NCBI RefSeq assembly: GCF_016019955.1
Contig: NZ_JAECRZ010000012.1
Location: forward strand, 1 to 64,000
DNA: 64,000 nt
DNA from: Thiosulfatihalobacter marinus
Lineage (GTDB): Bacteria > Pseudomonadota > Alphaproteobacteria > Rhodobacterales > Rhodobacteraceae
Direction of reading: 5' to 3'
How positions within the stretch are numbered: position 1 is the first letter of the stretch; each line of letters starts with the position of its first letter. Positions 1-7,683 of this stretch are shown here, in pieces. Under the pieces are notes generated by a model. It saw nothing but the letters and a program-made list of their open reading frames with translations. It was not told the DNA's origin and did no database searches. The position numbers and the translations under genes are program-made.

Positions 1-937
1 GCAGCGCTCAGGCGCATAGCTTGTACGCCTTTTGTCCCATCAAACGATCAAATATGCACGCTCGGGCCTGTTACGCCGTTTGGCGACGGGGTGATGCACC
101 GCGAGAAGTAAGCTAAAGGTGGGGGGCAGGGCCGATGGGTCCTGTGCCCCCAGCACAGTCCAAGAATTGTCGTAAACCTGTCACCGAGACCAAAAAATCT
201 CGCTCCAGACTGCGTTAACATGCTGAAATAAATCACGCTACTGGCAGTCAGGGCGCACAAATCGTCGGTCTACTTGGGGAATGCGGGTTCAACTTTGAAG
301 CCGCTGTTCCTACGCTGCGCAGCATTGAGTAAAGCGGGCTCCTACTTGCCTTTTGCTGCACACTACCCCAATGACCGCTATCCGGAAACAGCCCGCACTT
401 TGCAAACATCGCTCCCTGCGCATTGCTGACTTTGGTGCTTGGTGCAGCATGGGGAGCGTTGAACCTGAGCCGTGAACGACCGCTTTCACATCTTTGACAA
501 AATCCCCTTGCAGGTGCAGCGAATTCACACTTTCCGCCCATTGTGTTGAAAAACCCGAAAATCTGGCGGTTGTATTTTGCTGCCAGAATTCGGTGCTCCT
601 GCCAAATTGAAGCCGAGTGCCCTGTGGAGCATCTGGGAGCGTCGGACATTGCCAACGCTGATCTTAGACCGACCCCCTCGACGAATTTTCGGAGAGGCCT
701 TCTATGGACAAATTTTTCACCCATTTTCGCGAAAACCGGAGTTTTTCAACACAATCCGCCCACAACGACAAGGAGGGAATACCCTGTCGCCAATAGATGC
801 ATGAGGCTTCGTTTGCAAATCCTGAAACGATTATCTCTTTGTAATCGCGTGACTTTCTCGGCGTGCAGATGAATCGTTGCACCGCAAATGAAACGATAAG
901 CAAAACGGCGGACTTCACCCTCTGCATCGGCAGCTGG
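1..937. other. Gene-poor left end of the window
   Basis: I see no convincing gene here. Short open frames exist on both strands, but none has a recognisable domain or a good ribosome binding site, and they overlap one another. The only clear structure is the small inverted-repeat element at 541-754. The rest looks like decayed intergenic DNA next to the plasmid backbone. Confidence 0.6.
541..754. mobile_element. MITE-like element with 8-bp target duplication
   Basis: A 214-bp segment starts with TTGTGTTGAAAAAC (541-554) and ends with its exact reverse complement (741-754). It is flanked directly on both sides by the 8-bp repeat TCCGCCCA (533-540 and 755-762). Terminal inverted repeats plus an 8-bp duplication at the exact boundaries mark a transposed unit. 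It has no room for a transposase, so it should be non-autonomous. The family of the autonomous partner is unknown to me. Confidence 0.7.
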
Positions 938-1552
938 TTACCCGTAATCGACTTGTGGAGCTTCGCCTACAACCCCCGCATCCGCCAACTGCTCCCGATC
1001 CGGAAGATCGCGAAGGCTCTGCAACCCGAAGGCGACAAGGAACTGCTCGGTCGTCACGAAGGTGTAAGGCGCCCCGCGCCGGGGTGACCTCGGCCCGGTC
1101 CCGATCAGCCCGCGCGCATGCAGCCGCCCGATCAGGTCGCGGCTGATCTCTTTGCCGAAGATATCCTTCAGCCCGTCGCGGGTGATCGGCTGGTGATAAG
1201 CGATGGCGGCCAGCACAGCGACGTCGAATTCGCTCAGATCGAGCAGTTGGTCCCCGACATCCGCCGCAGCGCGGATCGCGGGCGCATAGGCCGCCCGGGT
1301 CCGGAACATCCACCCGCCGGCCACCTTGGCGATCTCGAACACCCGCCCCTCCAGATCGGCGGCAAGATCCTCGACCAACAGGTCGACCGAAGCCCCCTGC
1401 CCCACGACCCTCGCCAGGTCTTCGCGCGGCACAGGGGATGCAGAGGCAAAGAGCACCGCCTCAATCCGGCGCATCCATTCCCGCCATCGCAGCTCCGGCG
1501 GTAAGTCAACCAACTCGCGGTCAAGCTCAAGGTCAGGTCGATCCTTCGCCAT
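938..1552 (-). CDS. scpB: SMC-Scp complex subunit ScpB-like protein
   Basis: This 204-residue protein reads as a ScpB homologue. ScpB is the winged-helix (kite) subunit that bridges SMC ATPases in chromosome condensation and segregation. The central part carries the typical pattern of the family: an N-terminal stretch beginning RRIEAVLFAS and a second winged helix near residues 105-170 with AIAYHQPITR and the IRG-like RDLIGRLHARGLI. It lies 2 bp from the DUF1403 gene upstream, so the two are probably cotranscribed. No SMC or ScpA gene is nearby. It may therefore act with the chromosomal SMC or have a plasmid-specific role together with DUF1403 and the adjacent recombinase; that role is inference. 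The family assignment is fairly sure. Confidence 0.85.
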   Translation of the reverse strand: MAKDRPDLELDRELVDLPPELRWREWMRRIEAVLFASASPVPREDLARVVGQGASVDLLVEDLAADLEGRVFEIAKVAGGWMFRTRAAYAPAIRAAADVGDQLLDLSEFDVAVLAAIAYHQPITRDGLKDIFGKEISRDLIGRLHARGLIGTGPRSPRRGAPYTFVTTEQFLVAFGLQSLRDLPDREQLADAGVVGEAPQVDYG

Positions 1553-1554
1553 CC

Positions 1555-2439
1555 CTACACCCCGTAAAGCCGGAAGGTGTCGCGCCCGGTCAGCTCGCGC
1601 ACCGCGCCGAGGTCGACCAGCCGGTCACAGAGCCGCCGCGCGGCGCGATCCGGCAAAGGCAACGCCGCAGGCGAGACCGCATCGCGGGTCAAAAATATCC
1701 CGACGGCCTCCCCGGCCCCCTTTGCCCGCAGCTTCGGTGCGACCGACTTCAAATGCGCCGCCCGACGCGCAAGGTCGGCGGCCTGCCGCACGGCGTCGAC
1801 CGCCGACAAGACGAGCGCGCGATGAAAGGCCAGCCGCAAATCGTCCCCGCGCTTGCGCAGGTCCGCACGTTTCAGGCCCGCGGCGAATAGCGGCACGACA
1901 TGATCCCAACCAAGCGCCTGGGCGAGGGCGGCGTCCGCGAGGATCAACGCCGGGACTTCGGCACGGGGTGCCTCCGTCAGGACAGCATCCAGCACCAGTG
2001 CTGCTCGTTTGATCGGCGCCCCCTCCCCCGCATCGAGCCACGTCGCGATCTGGCCCGGCTCGAAGGTCGGCAAGGCTCGGCCCAGAGCCTTGACCGACAC
2101 CGGCCGCTCCACCGCGCGACGCCAGGCAAGGCAGGTTTCGCCCGCCGGTCCGGGCAGATCGCAGGGGCGCAGAAGGTGCACCGCATCACGCAGCTCCCGT
2201 GCCCGCTCTGGTCGGCCAGAGAACGCGACACAAGCCTCCGCTGCGCGAAGCGCCAGCCGGTCCCGTAACAACGCTTGGGGCACCTCCTCGTGTCCCAACA
2301 CAAGATGCAGGTGGTTCAGCGCAGCACCCGACAAAAACGCAACATCTTCAAGGGTTTCAGCGCATGCAGAGGTGACCCAGGCGGGCATCCGGGGTAACGT
2401 GTCGAGGTCGATGATGTGATCCGGCCGGGCAAATGTCAT
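1555..2439 (-). CDS. DUF1403 family protein
   Basis: A 294-residue protein, probably soluble, with no signal peptide or membrane segment, recognised as DUF1403. It is mostly helical and Ala/Leu/Arg rich, with a conserved-looking opening (WVTSACAETLEDVAFLSGAAL) and a C-terminal part that resembles a winged helix (DRLVDLGAVRELTGRDTFRL). The function is unknown. Its stop lies 2 bp before the scpB start, which suggests one transcript and translational coupling. I recall the DUF1403-ScpB-integrase trio as recurring on alphaproteobacterial plasmids, which hints at a shared maintenance or resolution role, but nothing in the sequence proves this. Confidence 0.75.
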   Translation of the reverse strand: MTFARPDHIIDLDTLPRMPAWVTSACAETLEDVAFLSGAALNHLHLVLGHEEVPQALLRDRLALRAAEACVAFSGRPERARELRDAVHLLRPCDLPGPAGETCLAWRRAVERPVSVKALGRALPTFEPGQIATWLDAGEGAPIKRAALVLDAVLTEAPRAEVPALILADAALAQALGWDHVVPLFAAGLKRADLRKRGDDLRLAFHRALVLSAVDAVRQAADLARRAAHLKSVAPKLRAKGAGEAVGIFLTRDAVSPAALPLPDRAARRLCDRLVDLGAVRELTGRDTFRLYGV

Positions 2440-2517
2440 ACCTGAAGCCTACATCAGCGCGGCGCTTTCTTCCAGAAAATAGCGATCTAACCGCCCCACC
2501 CCACCGGTCTCCACCGT

Positions 2518-2542
2518 GTCCAATAAGTTTGCATTATCGGAC
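2518..2542. promoter_or_regulatory. Candidate recombinase core site: 9-bp inverted arms around a 7-bp spacer
   Basis: GTCCAATAA (2518-2526) and TTATCGGAC (2534-2542) are inverted repeats with one mismatched position, separated by 7 bp. This geometry (two arms of about 9-11 bp around a 6-8 bp spacer) is that of tyrosine-recombinase crossover sites. It lies 54 bp upstream of the recombinase gene, in the gap between it and DUF1403. It could instead be an operator for either gene. Confidence 0.4.
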
Positions 2543-2595
2543 ATCAAGAGATATGCTAGGACGCAGTTTAATTTCACCACCGGATTCACTGGAAA

Positions 2596-3693
2596 ATGCC
2601 CTCAGAGGACGAGAAGTCGACATCATCAAACTCTGGTGCGTTTTGTATCGCTCAGAACGGCGACAGCGATCAAGAAAAAAGCGACGACATCTCCCTACCC
2701 GCCCACGTCGCGGGATCCGGCAGCCTTGATCGCCTGGTCGACGCCGCCCGAGATTATGCGCGCGCCGCAGCTTCTGACAATACGCTGAAAGCCTATGCCA
2801 AGGATTGGGCGCATTTCGCGCGGTGGTGTCGGATGAAGGGCGCGGAGCCTCTGCCCCCGTCGCCTGAAATGATCGGGCTTTATCTCGCAGACCTGGCGTC
2901 CGGAGCGGGCCCCTCCCCTGCCCTATCGGTCAGTACCATCGAACGTCGCCTCTCCGGCCTTGCCTGGAACTATGCGCAACGCGGCTTTGTCCTCGATCGT
3001 AAGAACCGCCACATCGCAACAGTGCTGGCCGGGATCAAACGCAAACACGCCCGTCCGCCGGTGCAGAAGGAAGCGATCCTGGCCGAGGACATCCTCGCGA
3101 TGGTCGCCACCCTGCCCTACGACCTGCGCGGGCTCAGGGACCGCGCCATCCTGCTCCTCGGGTACGCCGGCGGGCTCCGCCGCTCCGAGATCGTCAGCCT
3201 GGATGTCGGAAAGGACGACACGCCCGATTCAGGCGGCTGGATCGAGATCCTCGACGACGGCGCCGTGCTGACGCTCAACGCCAAGACCGGCTGGCGCGAG
3301 GTCGAGATCGGTCTGGGATCGTCTAACTCCAGCTGCCCTGTGCATGCGCTCGAGCAGTGGTTGCACTTCGCCAGGATCGACTTCGGGCCGGTCTTTGTCG
3401 GCACCACTCGGGGTGGAAAGAAGGCCCTGGAGACAAGGCTGAACGACAAGCATGTCGCGCGGCTGATCAAGCGAACGGTCCTGGACGCCGGCATCCGATC
3501 CGAACTGCCCGAAAAGGAACGCCTGGCACTGTTCTCTGGCCATTCTCTGCGCGCAGGTCTCGCCAGTTCGGCCGAGGTGGACGAGCGGTATGTGCAGAAG
3601 CACCTTGGCCACGCTTCGGCACAGATGACCCGCCGCTACCAACGCCGCCGCGACCGCTTCCGCGTGAACCTGACGAAAGCCGCTGGATTGTAA
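2596..3693 (+). CDS. Tyrosine site-specific recombinase (phage-type integrase)
   Basis: This 365-residue protein has an N-terminal SAM-like DNA-binding domain (about 45-150) and a C-terminal catalytic domain. The full catalytic set is visible: Arg in GGLRRSE (about 195), a Lys near 230 (NAKTGW), HSLR (316-319), the LGH His (about 339) and the nucleophilic Tyr in MTRRYQR (about 348). It should be active in strand exchange. Candidate roles are plasmid multimer resolution or integration of a cassette. The gene is divergent from DUF1403/scpB and convergent with the ParB-like pseudogene, whose missing 3' end abuts the recombinase stop. The candidate core site at 2518-2542 is just upstream. Confidence 0.9.
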   Translation: MPSEDEKSTSSNSGAFCIAQNGDSDQEKSDDISLPAHVAGSGSLDRLVDAARDYARAAASDNTLKAYAKDWAHFARWCRMKGAEPLPPSPEMIGLYLADLASGAGPSPALSVSTIERRLSGLAWNYAQRGFVLDRKNRHIATVLAGIKRKHARPPVQKEAILAEDILAMVATLPYDLRGLRDRAILLLGYAGGLRRSEIVSLDVGKDDTPDSGGWIEILDDGAVLTLNAKTGWREVEIGLGSSNSSCPVHALEQWLHFARIDFGPVFVGTTRGGKKALETRLNDKHVARLIKRTVLDAGIRSELPEKERLALFSGHSLRAGLASSAEVDERYVQKHLGHASAQMTRRYQRRRDRFRVNLTKAAGL

Positions 3694-5149
3694 TCTTGCG
3701 AACTGTCATCCTGTCATTAATCCTTGGCCGGTCTGAGCTGATGAAGTCAAGAAGATCTGCATCTTCAGCCTGCTCGGTGTCGGGAACGGGCTCAGGCAAG
3801 GGCTTCAACGCACCATCGTCCTCGTCGTCGCGTGCGTTCGCGCCAAGCGCTTGACCAGCAGAAGTGATTTCCGTACCGTGGCCGATACCATCCGCGTAAC
3901 TCCCCGTTGAAAGCTCAGCGCCCTGCTGTCGGTTCACAGCTGAAGACATCAGCGTATTCCCGAGGCTCATCCTCGGGCCGGACAAAGCCGCGATTAACGA
4001 CAAGCTCGCCATGCGATAAAGCGTCACAAAAGCCCCTGCCCGCGCGATCTCTTCATCGTCGAAGATCAACGGCCGAGTCTCGAGCTTCTCCATCGCAATT
4101 TCCAACTCGCCAAGTCGCGCGTCGACTTCCTCGGGGAATTCATCCTGGCCCTCGTATTCCTCTTCGAGCGCCCGGTATTCGGCAAGAAGCTTGGCATGGG
4201 CCGCGCCTTCGTCATCCGTCATCGGTGCCGGGTCTCCGCTCAGCCGCCGCAAACCGTGGCTGTAGCCATAGGGCAGGTCGAGCGAGACCTCGATCCATTT
4301 CCAACCTTCGGTCGCAATGGCTTCGGCTTCAGCCTGAAGCTTCTCGCTGACCAGACGATCGAACAGGGCGGGGTCTTCCAGCCAGCCGCCGTCATCGCCC
4401 TGGAAGAGGTCGTGCAACATGGTGCCGCCAGCAGACTCATAGGCATCGATGCCGACAAAGACAGCACGACGATCGGATGCCCGCACCGAGGTTTCCGTCA
4501 GCATCCGCCGGATCTGATAGGGCTCCTTGTTCCAGGACGAGCGGATCGCCTCCCAGACCTGAACCTGGCGCTCATGATCCGGGTTAACCGTCAAGGCCAT
4601 CAGCTGCTCCAGCGTCATTTCATCCTCGGCATAAAGCTCGAGCAGGGCAGGGGCCACGACGGCGAGTTTCAAGCGCTGTTTGATCACCTGCGGCCTGACG
4701 AAGAAGGCGGTTGCGATCTCTTCGTCGCCCTGACCCTTCTCCTGCAGCGCCACGAAGGCGCGGAACTGATCGAGTGGATGCAGGACAGCGCGCTTCATGT
4801 TCTCGGCGAGCGAGTCGTCTTCGGCGAGGATCGTGGACTTCGCATCCCGCACGAAGCAGGGAATGGGCGTCGTCTTGGCCAGGCGCTTCTGCTTCACCAA
4901 GAGTGACAGGGCCTGGAAGCGCCTACCGCCAGCGGGTATTTTGAACTTGCCTGTCTCGGACCCATCATCCGCCAGAACGGGCCGGACGCACAGGCTTTGC
5001 AGCAACCCGCGGCGGGCGATGTCTTCGGCCAGTTCCTCGACCGAGATGCCGGCCTTGATGCGCCGGACGTTGGACTGGCTCAGCACGAGCTTGTCGAAGG
5101 GAATGTCCCGGAACGGGGACTGGGTGACTTTCTGGGCAGGTTTCGCCAT
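3694..5149 (-). pseudogene. ParB/RepB/Spo0J-like protein, frameshifted and 3'-truncated
   Basis: From the ATG at 5149 (good GAGGAGA binding site) the product matches the ParB-like protein encoded at 19048-21219 over about 380 residues. Shared features are the opening IPFDKLVLSQSNVRR, the GGRRFQALSLL box, PCFVRDA and FVGIDAYESAGGTMLHDLF. Near position 4020 the frame is lost: the expected continuation, GELVVNRGFVRPEDEP, is encoded one frame away, so about one base is missing. Beyond it the large C-terminal domain of the paralogue is absent, and the frame runs on antisense into the recombinase gene. The 3' boundary given is approximate. A sequencing error could explain the frameshift but not the truncation. 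Confidence 0.75.
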
Positions 5150-5260
5150 CAGATCTCCTCCACGACGGGCGCCGGAAGCCACTCTTCCGATCTCACTTCC
5201 CGTCACCCTCAAACCAACAACCCTTTCCCTCTCATATTCTGACGCTCGCGAGGCAGGACT

Positions 5261-5274
5261 TTAACAGCTGTTAA
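5261..5274. promoter_or_regulatory. parS-like palindrome, copy 1
   Basis: TTAACAGCTGTTAA is a perfect 14-bp palindrome that fits the known RepB-binding (parS) pattern of repABC plasmids, GTTNNCNGCNGNNAAC, in its core. It lies downstream of repC. A second copy is 58 bp away. Confidence 0.7.
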
Positions 5275-5318
5275 GTCGACAGTCCCGAGGTGGCGGAAAA
5301 GTACGCAGTCTCTCAACC

Positions 5319-5332
5319 TTAACAGCTGTTAA
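5319..5332. promoter_or_regulatory. parS-like palindrome, copy 2, overlapping the repC stop
   Basis: A second identical TTAACAGCTGTTAA. Its last bases contain the repC stop codon (TAA on the minus strand). Two identical 14-bp palindromes 58 bp apart at the end of a repABC operon are best read as the centromere bound by RepB. Confidence 0.7.
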
Positions 5333-6540
5333 GCTGCAGATCGTCGCCCAATCAATGCCATGACCATCGGCCCACAGGAGAACTCGCCGGCCGCAGCTTT
5401 GGCAGTCAGAGCTCGCAAGTATCCACCAGGCGATCTTATGTCGGCGAAGCGTTCCAGCATCGCAGCAACGACGATCGACGCTTGCTCCGGACCCATGAAC
5501 CGCTGTGCTTCTTCCCATGCAGACGCACTGATCCCCATGGCTGGCCGCACATGGCCCGCCGCATCGAAAAGCTGATGCCAATGCCGGATCTCACCTTGGT
5601 AGAAGGTCTTCAGCGAGGGACATGCCGCTATCACTAGGTGAAGCGGGATCTTTGGCAGATGTCTTGTGTCCTGTTCATCAACGTCAGCCACCGGCTCATT
5701 CGTATCCACATCTGGCACACCCGCCGCCGCTCCGCTTTTTTCTAAAGCCGGCTCAAAATCTATAGATTCTTTATTTGAATTATGATGGTGACGCTCAGAT
5801 TGGGCATCATTGGTGTTCATTTCTTCTGTTTCAGGGCCATCAATGATGTTGCGTGCCTGGTCAAGGAGAGCTTCAAGATCGGCTCGATAGGCCGCGAGGT
5901 CCTCAATTGAAAGCTTGCGGCGAAGCGCGCGGGCTGTGAGGGCAGCCTTGTCGCGAAGCTGATCCCAGAAGCCTAGGCCTGGCTGCATCTCGTCTCCGAA
6001 CTCGGCGAGGGCCGCGAGATCGCGTCGCATGAGGCTTACGACCTCTCTCAGGCGCCTGACGCGCTCCTCAGCCTCACGTACGGCCTCTGCGGCCCGTGCT
6101 ATCTCCTCGGACTGGCAGTAGAGCGGGGAAAGATCGAAGCCAAAGGCGACGCGGTCTTCGCCGTGCTTGCGGACGTAGCGCTTCCCATTGGGGCTATCGC
6201 GCCGCTGGAGCAAGCCAGCCTCGACGAGACGCGCGAGGTGACGACGCATCGTTGAGCACGGCATGCCATTCAGGCGCTCGCAGATCGCCTTGTTCGAGGG
6301 GAAGACGACCATCTCGGCGTTCCCGCCAAGCGCATCGTCCGGAAAGAAGCTGAGGAGCCCCTGCAAAACAGTCAGATCACGTTCCGAGACCCCAAAGGCC
6401 GCTTGCGCCTTGGAGAGCTCGCGCAGGAGTTCCCACTTGTTAACGGGTCTGGCCGGAACAGATGCCTCGGGTCGCTCGATGACGCGCAAATGAGCGTGCG
6501 AAATCGGCCGCATAAACGGCGAAATTGGTGTGTACTCCAT
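5329..6540 (-). CDS. repC: Plasmid replication initiator RepC
   Basis: RepC is the replication initiator of RepABC plasmids and binds the origin inside its own gene. The product (403 residues from the ATG at 6540) shows the family pattern: an N-terminal winged-helix region with ERDLTVLQGLLSFFP, PSNKAICERLNGMPCSTMRRHLARLVEAG and RRDSPNGKRYV, a coiled-coil middle (RAAEAVREAEERVRRL), an AT-rich low-complexity linker, and a conserved C-terminal domain. I prefer the ATG at 6540 (MEYTPISPF) over the GTG four codons upstream. The gene is third in the repA-repB-repC order. The upstream gap carries the antisense RNA that should repress repC expression. The stop codon is part of a parS-like palindrome. 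Confidence 0.95.
   Translation of the reverse strand: MEYTPISPFMRPISHAHLRVIERPEASVPARPVNKWELLRELSKAQAAFGVSERDLTVLQGLLSFFPDDALGGNAEMVVFPSNKAICERLNGMPCSTMRRHLARLVEAGLLQRRDSPNGKRYVRKHGEDRVAFGFDLSPLYCQSEEIARAAEAVREAEERVRRLREVVSLMRRDLAALAEFGDEMQPGLGFWDQLRDKAALTARALRRKLSIEDLAAYRADLEALLDQARNIIDGPETEEMNTNDAQSERHHHNSNKESIDFEPALEKSGAAAGVPDVDTNEPVADVDEQDTRHLPKIPLHLVIAACPSLKTFYQGEIRHWHQLFDAAGHVRPAMGISASAWEEAQRFMGPEQASIVVAAMLERFADIRSPGGYLRALTAKAAAGEFSCGPMVMALIGRRSAA
5736..5850. other. Candidate origin of replication: AT-rich stretch inside repC
   Basis: In an otherwise GC-rich gene, this stretch is clearly AT-rich (for example AATCTATAGATTCTTTATTT around 5757). It encodes the variable linker of RepC. In studied repABC plasmids the origin lies in an AT-rich part of repC, so this is the natural candidate. 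I see no clean iterons in it. Confidence 0.5.
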
Positions 6541-6590
6541 GAAAATGTTCACGAAGACAAAAATTCTAGGGCCCGCGAATCGCTTTGCGC

Positions 6591-6619
6591 TTGCGGGGTA
6601 GGGGCCAGAACGCTACATT
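6591..6619 (+). promoter_or_regulatory. Candidate promoter of the repB-repC antisense RNA
   Basis: TTGCGG (6591-6596) and TACATT (6614-6619) are separated by 17 bp, the optimal spacing for a sigma-70-type promoter. It points opposite to repABC, into a strong terminator at 6677-6716. Start of transcription is expected near 6626. Confidence 0.5.
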
Positions 6620-6625
6620 CAGAAG

Positions 6626-6712
6626 TGCGAAAACTGAGATTTTGTAGCGGGCTGATCCCGGTGCGAAACCTTACAAAGGTCTCGTGAAGCTAGCTTCTCG
6701 GGGCCTTTTTCT
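6626..6712 (+). ncRNA. Counter-transcribed RNA (incompatibility RNA) between repB and repC
   Basis: RepABC plasmids carry a small antisense RNA in the repB-repC gap that represses RepC production and sets copy number and incompatibility. The strand (opposite to repABC), position, predicted promoter and intrinsic terminator all match. The 5' end is predicted, giving about 87 nt. The RNA is complementary to the repC leader. Confidence 0.7.
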
Positions 6713-6716
6713 TTTT
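6677..6716 (+). terminator. Rho-independent terminator of the antisense RNA
   Basis: AGGTCTCGTGAAGC (6677-6690) pairs with GCTTCTCGGGGCCT (6693-6706) with one mismatch, followed by TTTTTCTTTTT. Two of the pairs are G-U only when the plus strand is the RNA, which supports the orientation. Confidence 0.8.
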
Positions 6717-6753
6717 GCCTGTATCGTGCCTCCTTCTTGTTGGTTGCTCTTCC

Positions 6754-7683
6754 TCAGTCTTCTGAACGCTTCCAGCGCTCATGAAGCTCGGTAATCAGCT
6801 TTGGGGCATTGCCCTCCAACCAGCTGATAAAATCAGGTTCATCCGTAGTCAGATCGAGTTTAAGCTGCTTGCCTTGGCGGCTGGTCTTGACCGTCGCAGC
6901 TCCGACACCGGGGATCGCCAAAGCAGGCACGCCTTTTCTAGACGGGCTTGCTTTCTTCTCTGCGCTCTTCGCGGCTGCCAGAACTGCGAGAAACGCACGC
7001 TCAGAAACCTCATCGACCGAGCCGGAACTTTCGGACTTGGCTGCATGAGCTACGGCTTGCAGTTGGTCTCGATCACCGTCGTAGGCACCCAAAGCCTTTT
7101 TGAGCTCTTCCCATCTCGGGCGACCAATCCCGGGAGCCGCACCAATTGCCTGGATGAGTTCCTCGCCGACCGTCCGAACGACACTCAAGAGTTGTGAAAC
7201 CCCGGCTTCGTGGAGGTTAAGGACTTCGGCGACACCTCGATTGGTGCGCTCAGCCCCTTCCAAATGATCACCGTCCAGAAGTGCCGTCGCAACGAGCGCA
7301 CGCTCAATAAAGCTCAGATCACGACGCTCTTGGTTCTCGAGAAGCTGATCTCGAAGCGCTTGATCACTCTCAACCTCTGTGACGATGGCTCGAACTTTGA
7401 TACCGAGTTCGCGACATGCTTCCAAGCGTCTGCGGCCATAGATCAGGTTGTAGCGATCGCCTTCCAGTGGGCGCACCAAGACGGGCACACGCTGACCGTT
7501 CTTGGAAATAGAGTTCTTCAGGCCCTCAACTTCAATCTGAAGCCTGTCATCCAACCGTCCTTCGGTAAGGATCTGCGCCGGATCGATCTCAAATACACCG
7601 CCACGCAGTCGGCGCCCTTCAAGAGCGTCAGGAGCGTTGCGAAGGGTCTGCAGCGGCAGGCCAAGTTTAGGCTTTCTTGCCAT
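6754..7683 (-). CDS. repB: Plasmid partitioning protein RepB (ParB family)
   Basis: RepB is the centromere-binding partner of RepA. From the ATG at 7683 the protein is 309 residues and starts MARKPKLGLPLQ. It shows the ParB N-terminal nuclease-like/CTP-binding domain (GQRVPVLVRP, YNLIYGRRRLEACRELG, LLENQERRDLSFIERALVA) followed by the HTH region (NLHEAGVSQLLSVVRTVGEELIQAIG). The start overlaps the end of repA by 17 bp, as usual in these operons. An upstream start (7722) is possible, but the MARKPK start is the family-typical one. It probably binds the palindromes at 5261 and 5319. Confidence 0.93.
   Translation of the reverse strand: MARKPKLGLPLQTLRNAPDALEGRRLRGGVFEIDPAQILTEGRLDDRLQIEVEGLKNSISKNGQRVPVLVRPLEGDRYNLIYGRRRLEACRELGIKVRAIVTEVESDQALRDQLLENQERRDLSFIERALVATALLDGDHLEGAERTNRGVAEVLNLHEAGVSQLLSVVRTVGEELIQAIGAAPGIGRPRWEELKKALGAYDGDRDQLQAVAHAAKSESSGSVDEVSERAFLAVLAAAKSAEKKASPSRKGVPALAIPGVGAATVKTSRQGKQLKLDLTTDEPDFISWLEGNAPKLITELHERWKRSED

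Noticed and set aside
543-872. Short plus-strand frames across the left repeat element
   Set aside because: They begin inside the terminal repeat, have no recognisable domain, and the element is only 214 bp long.
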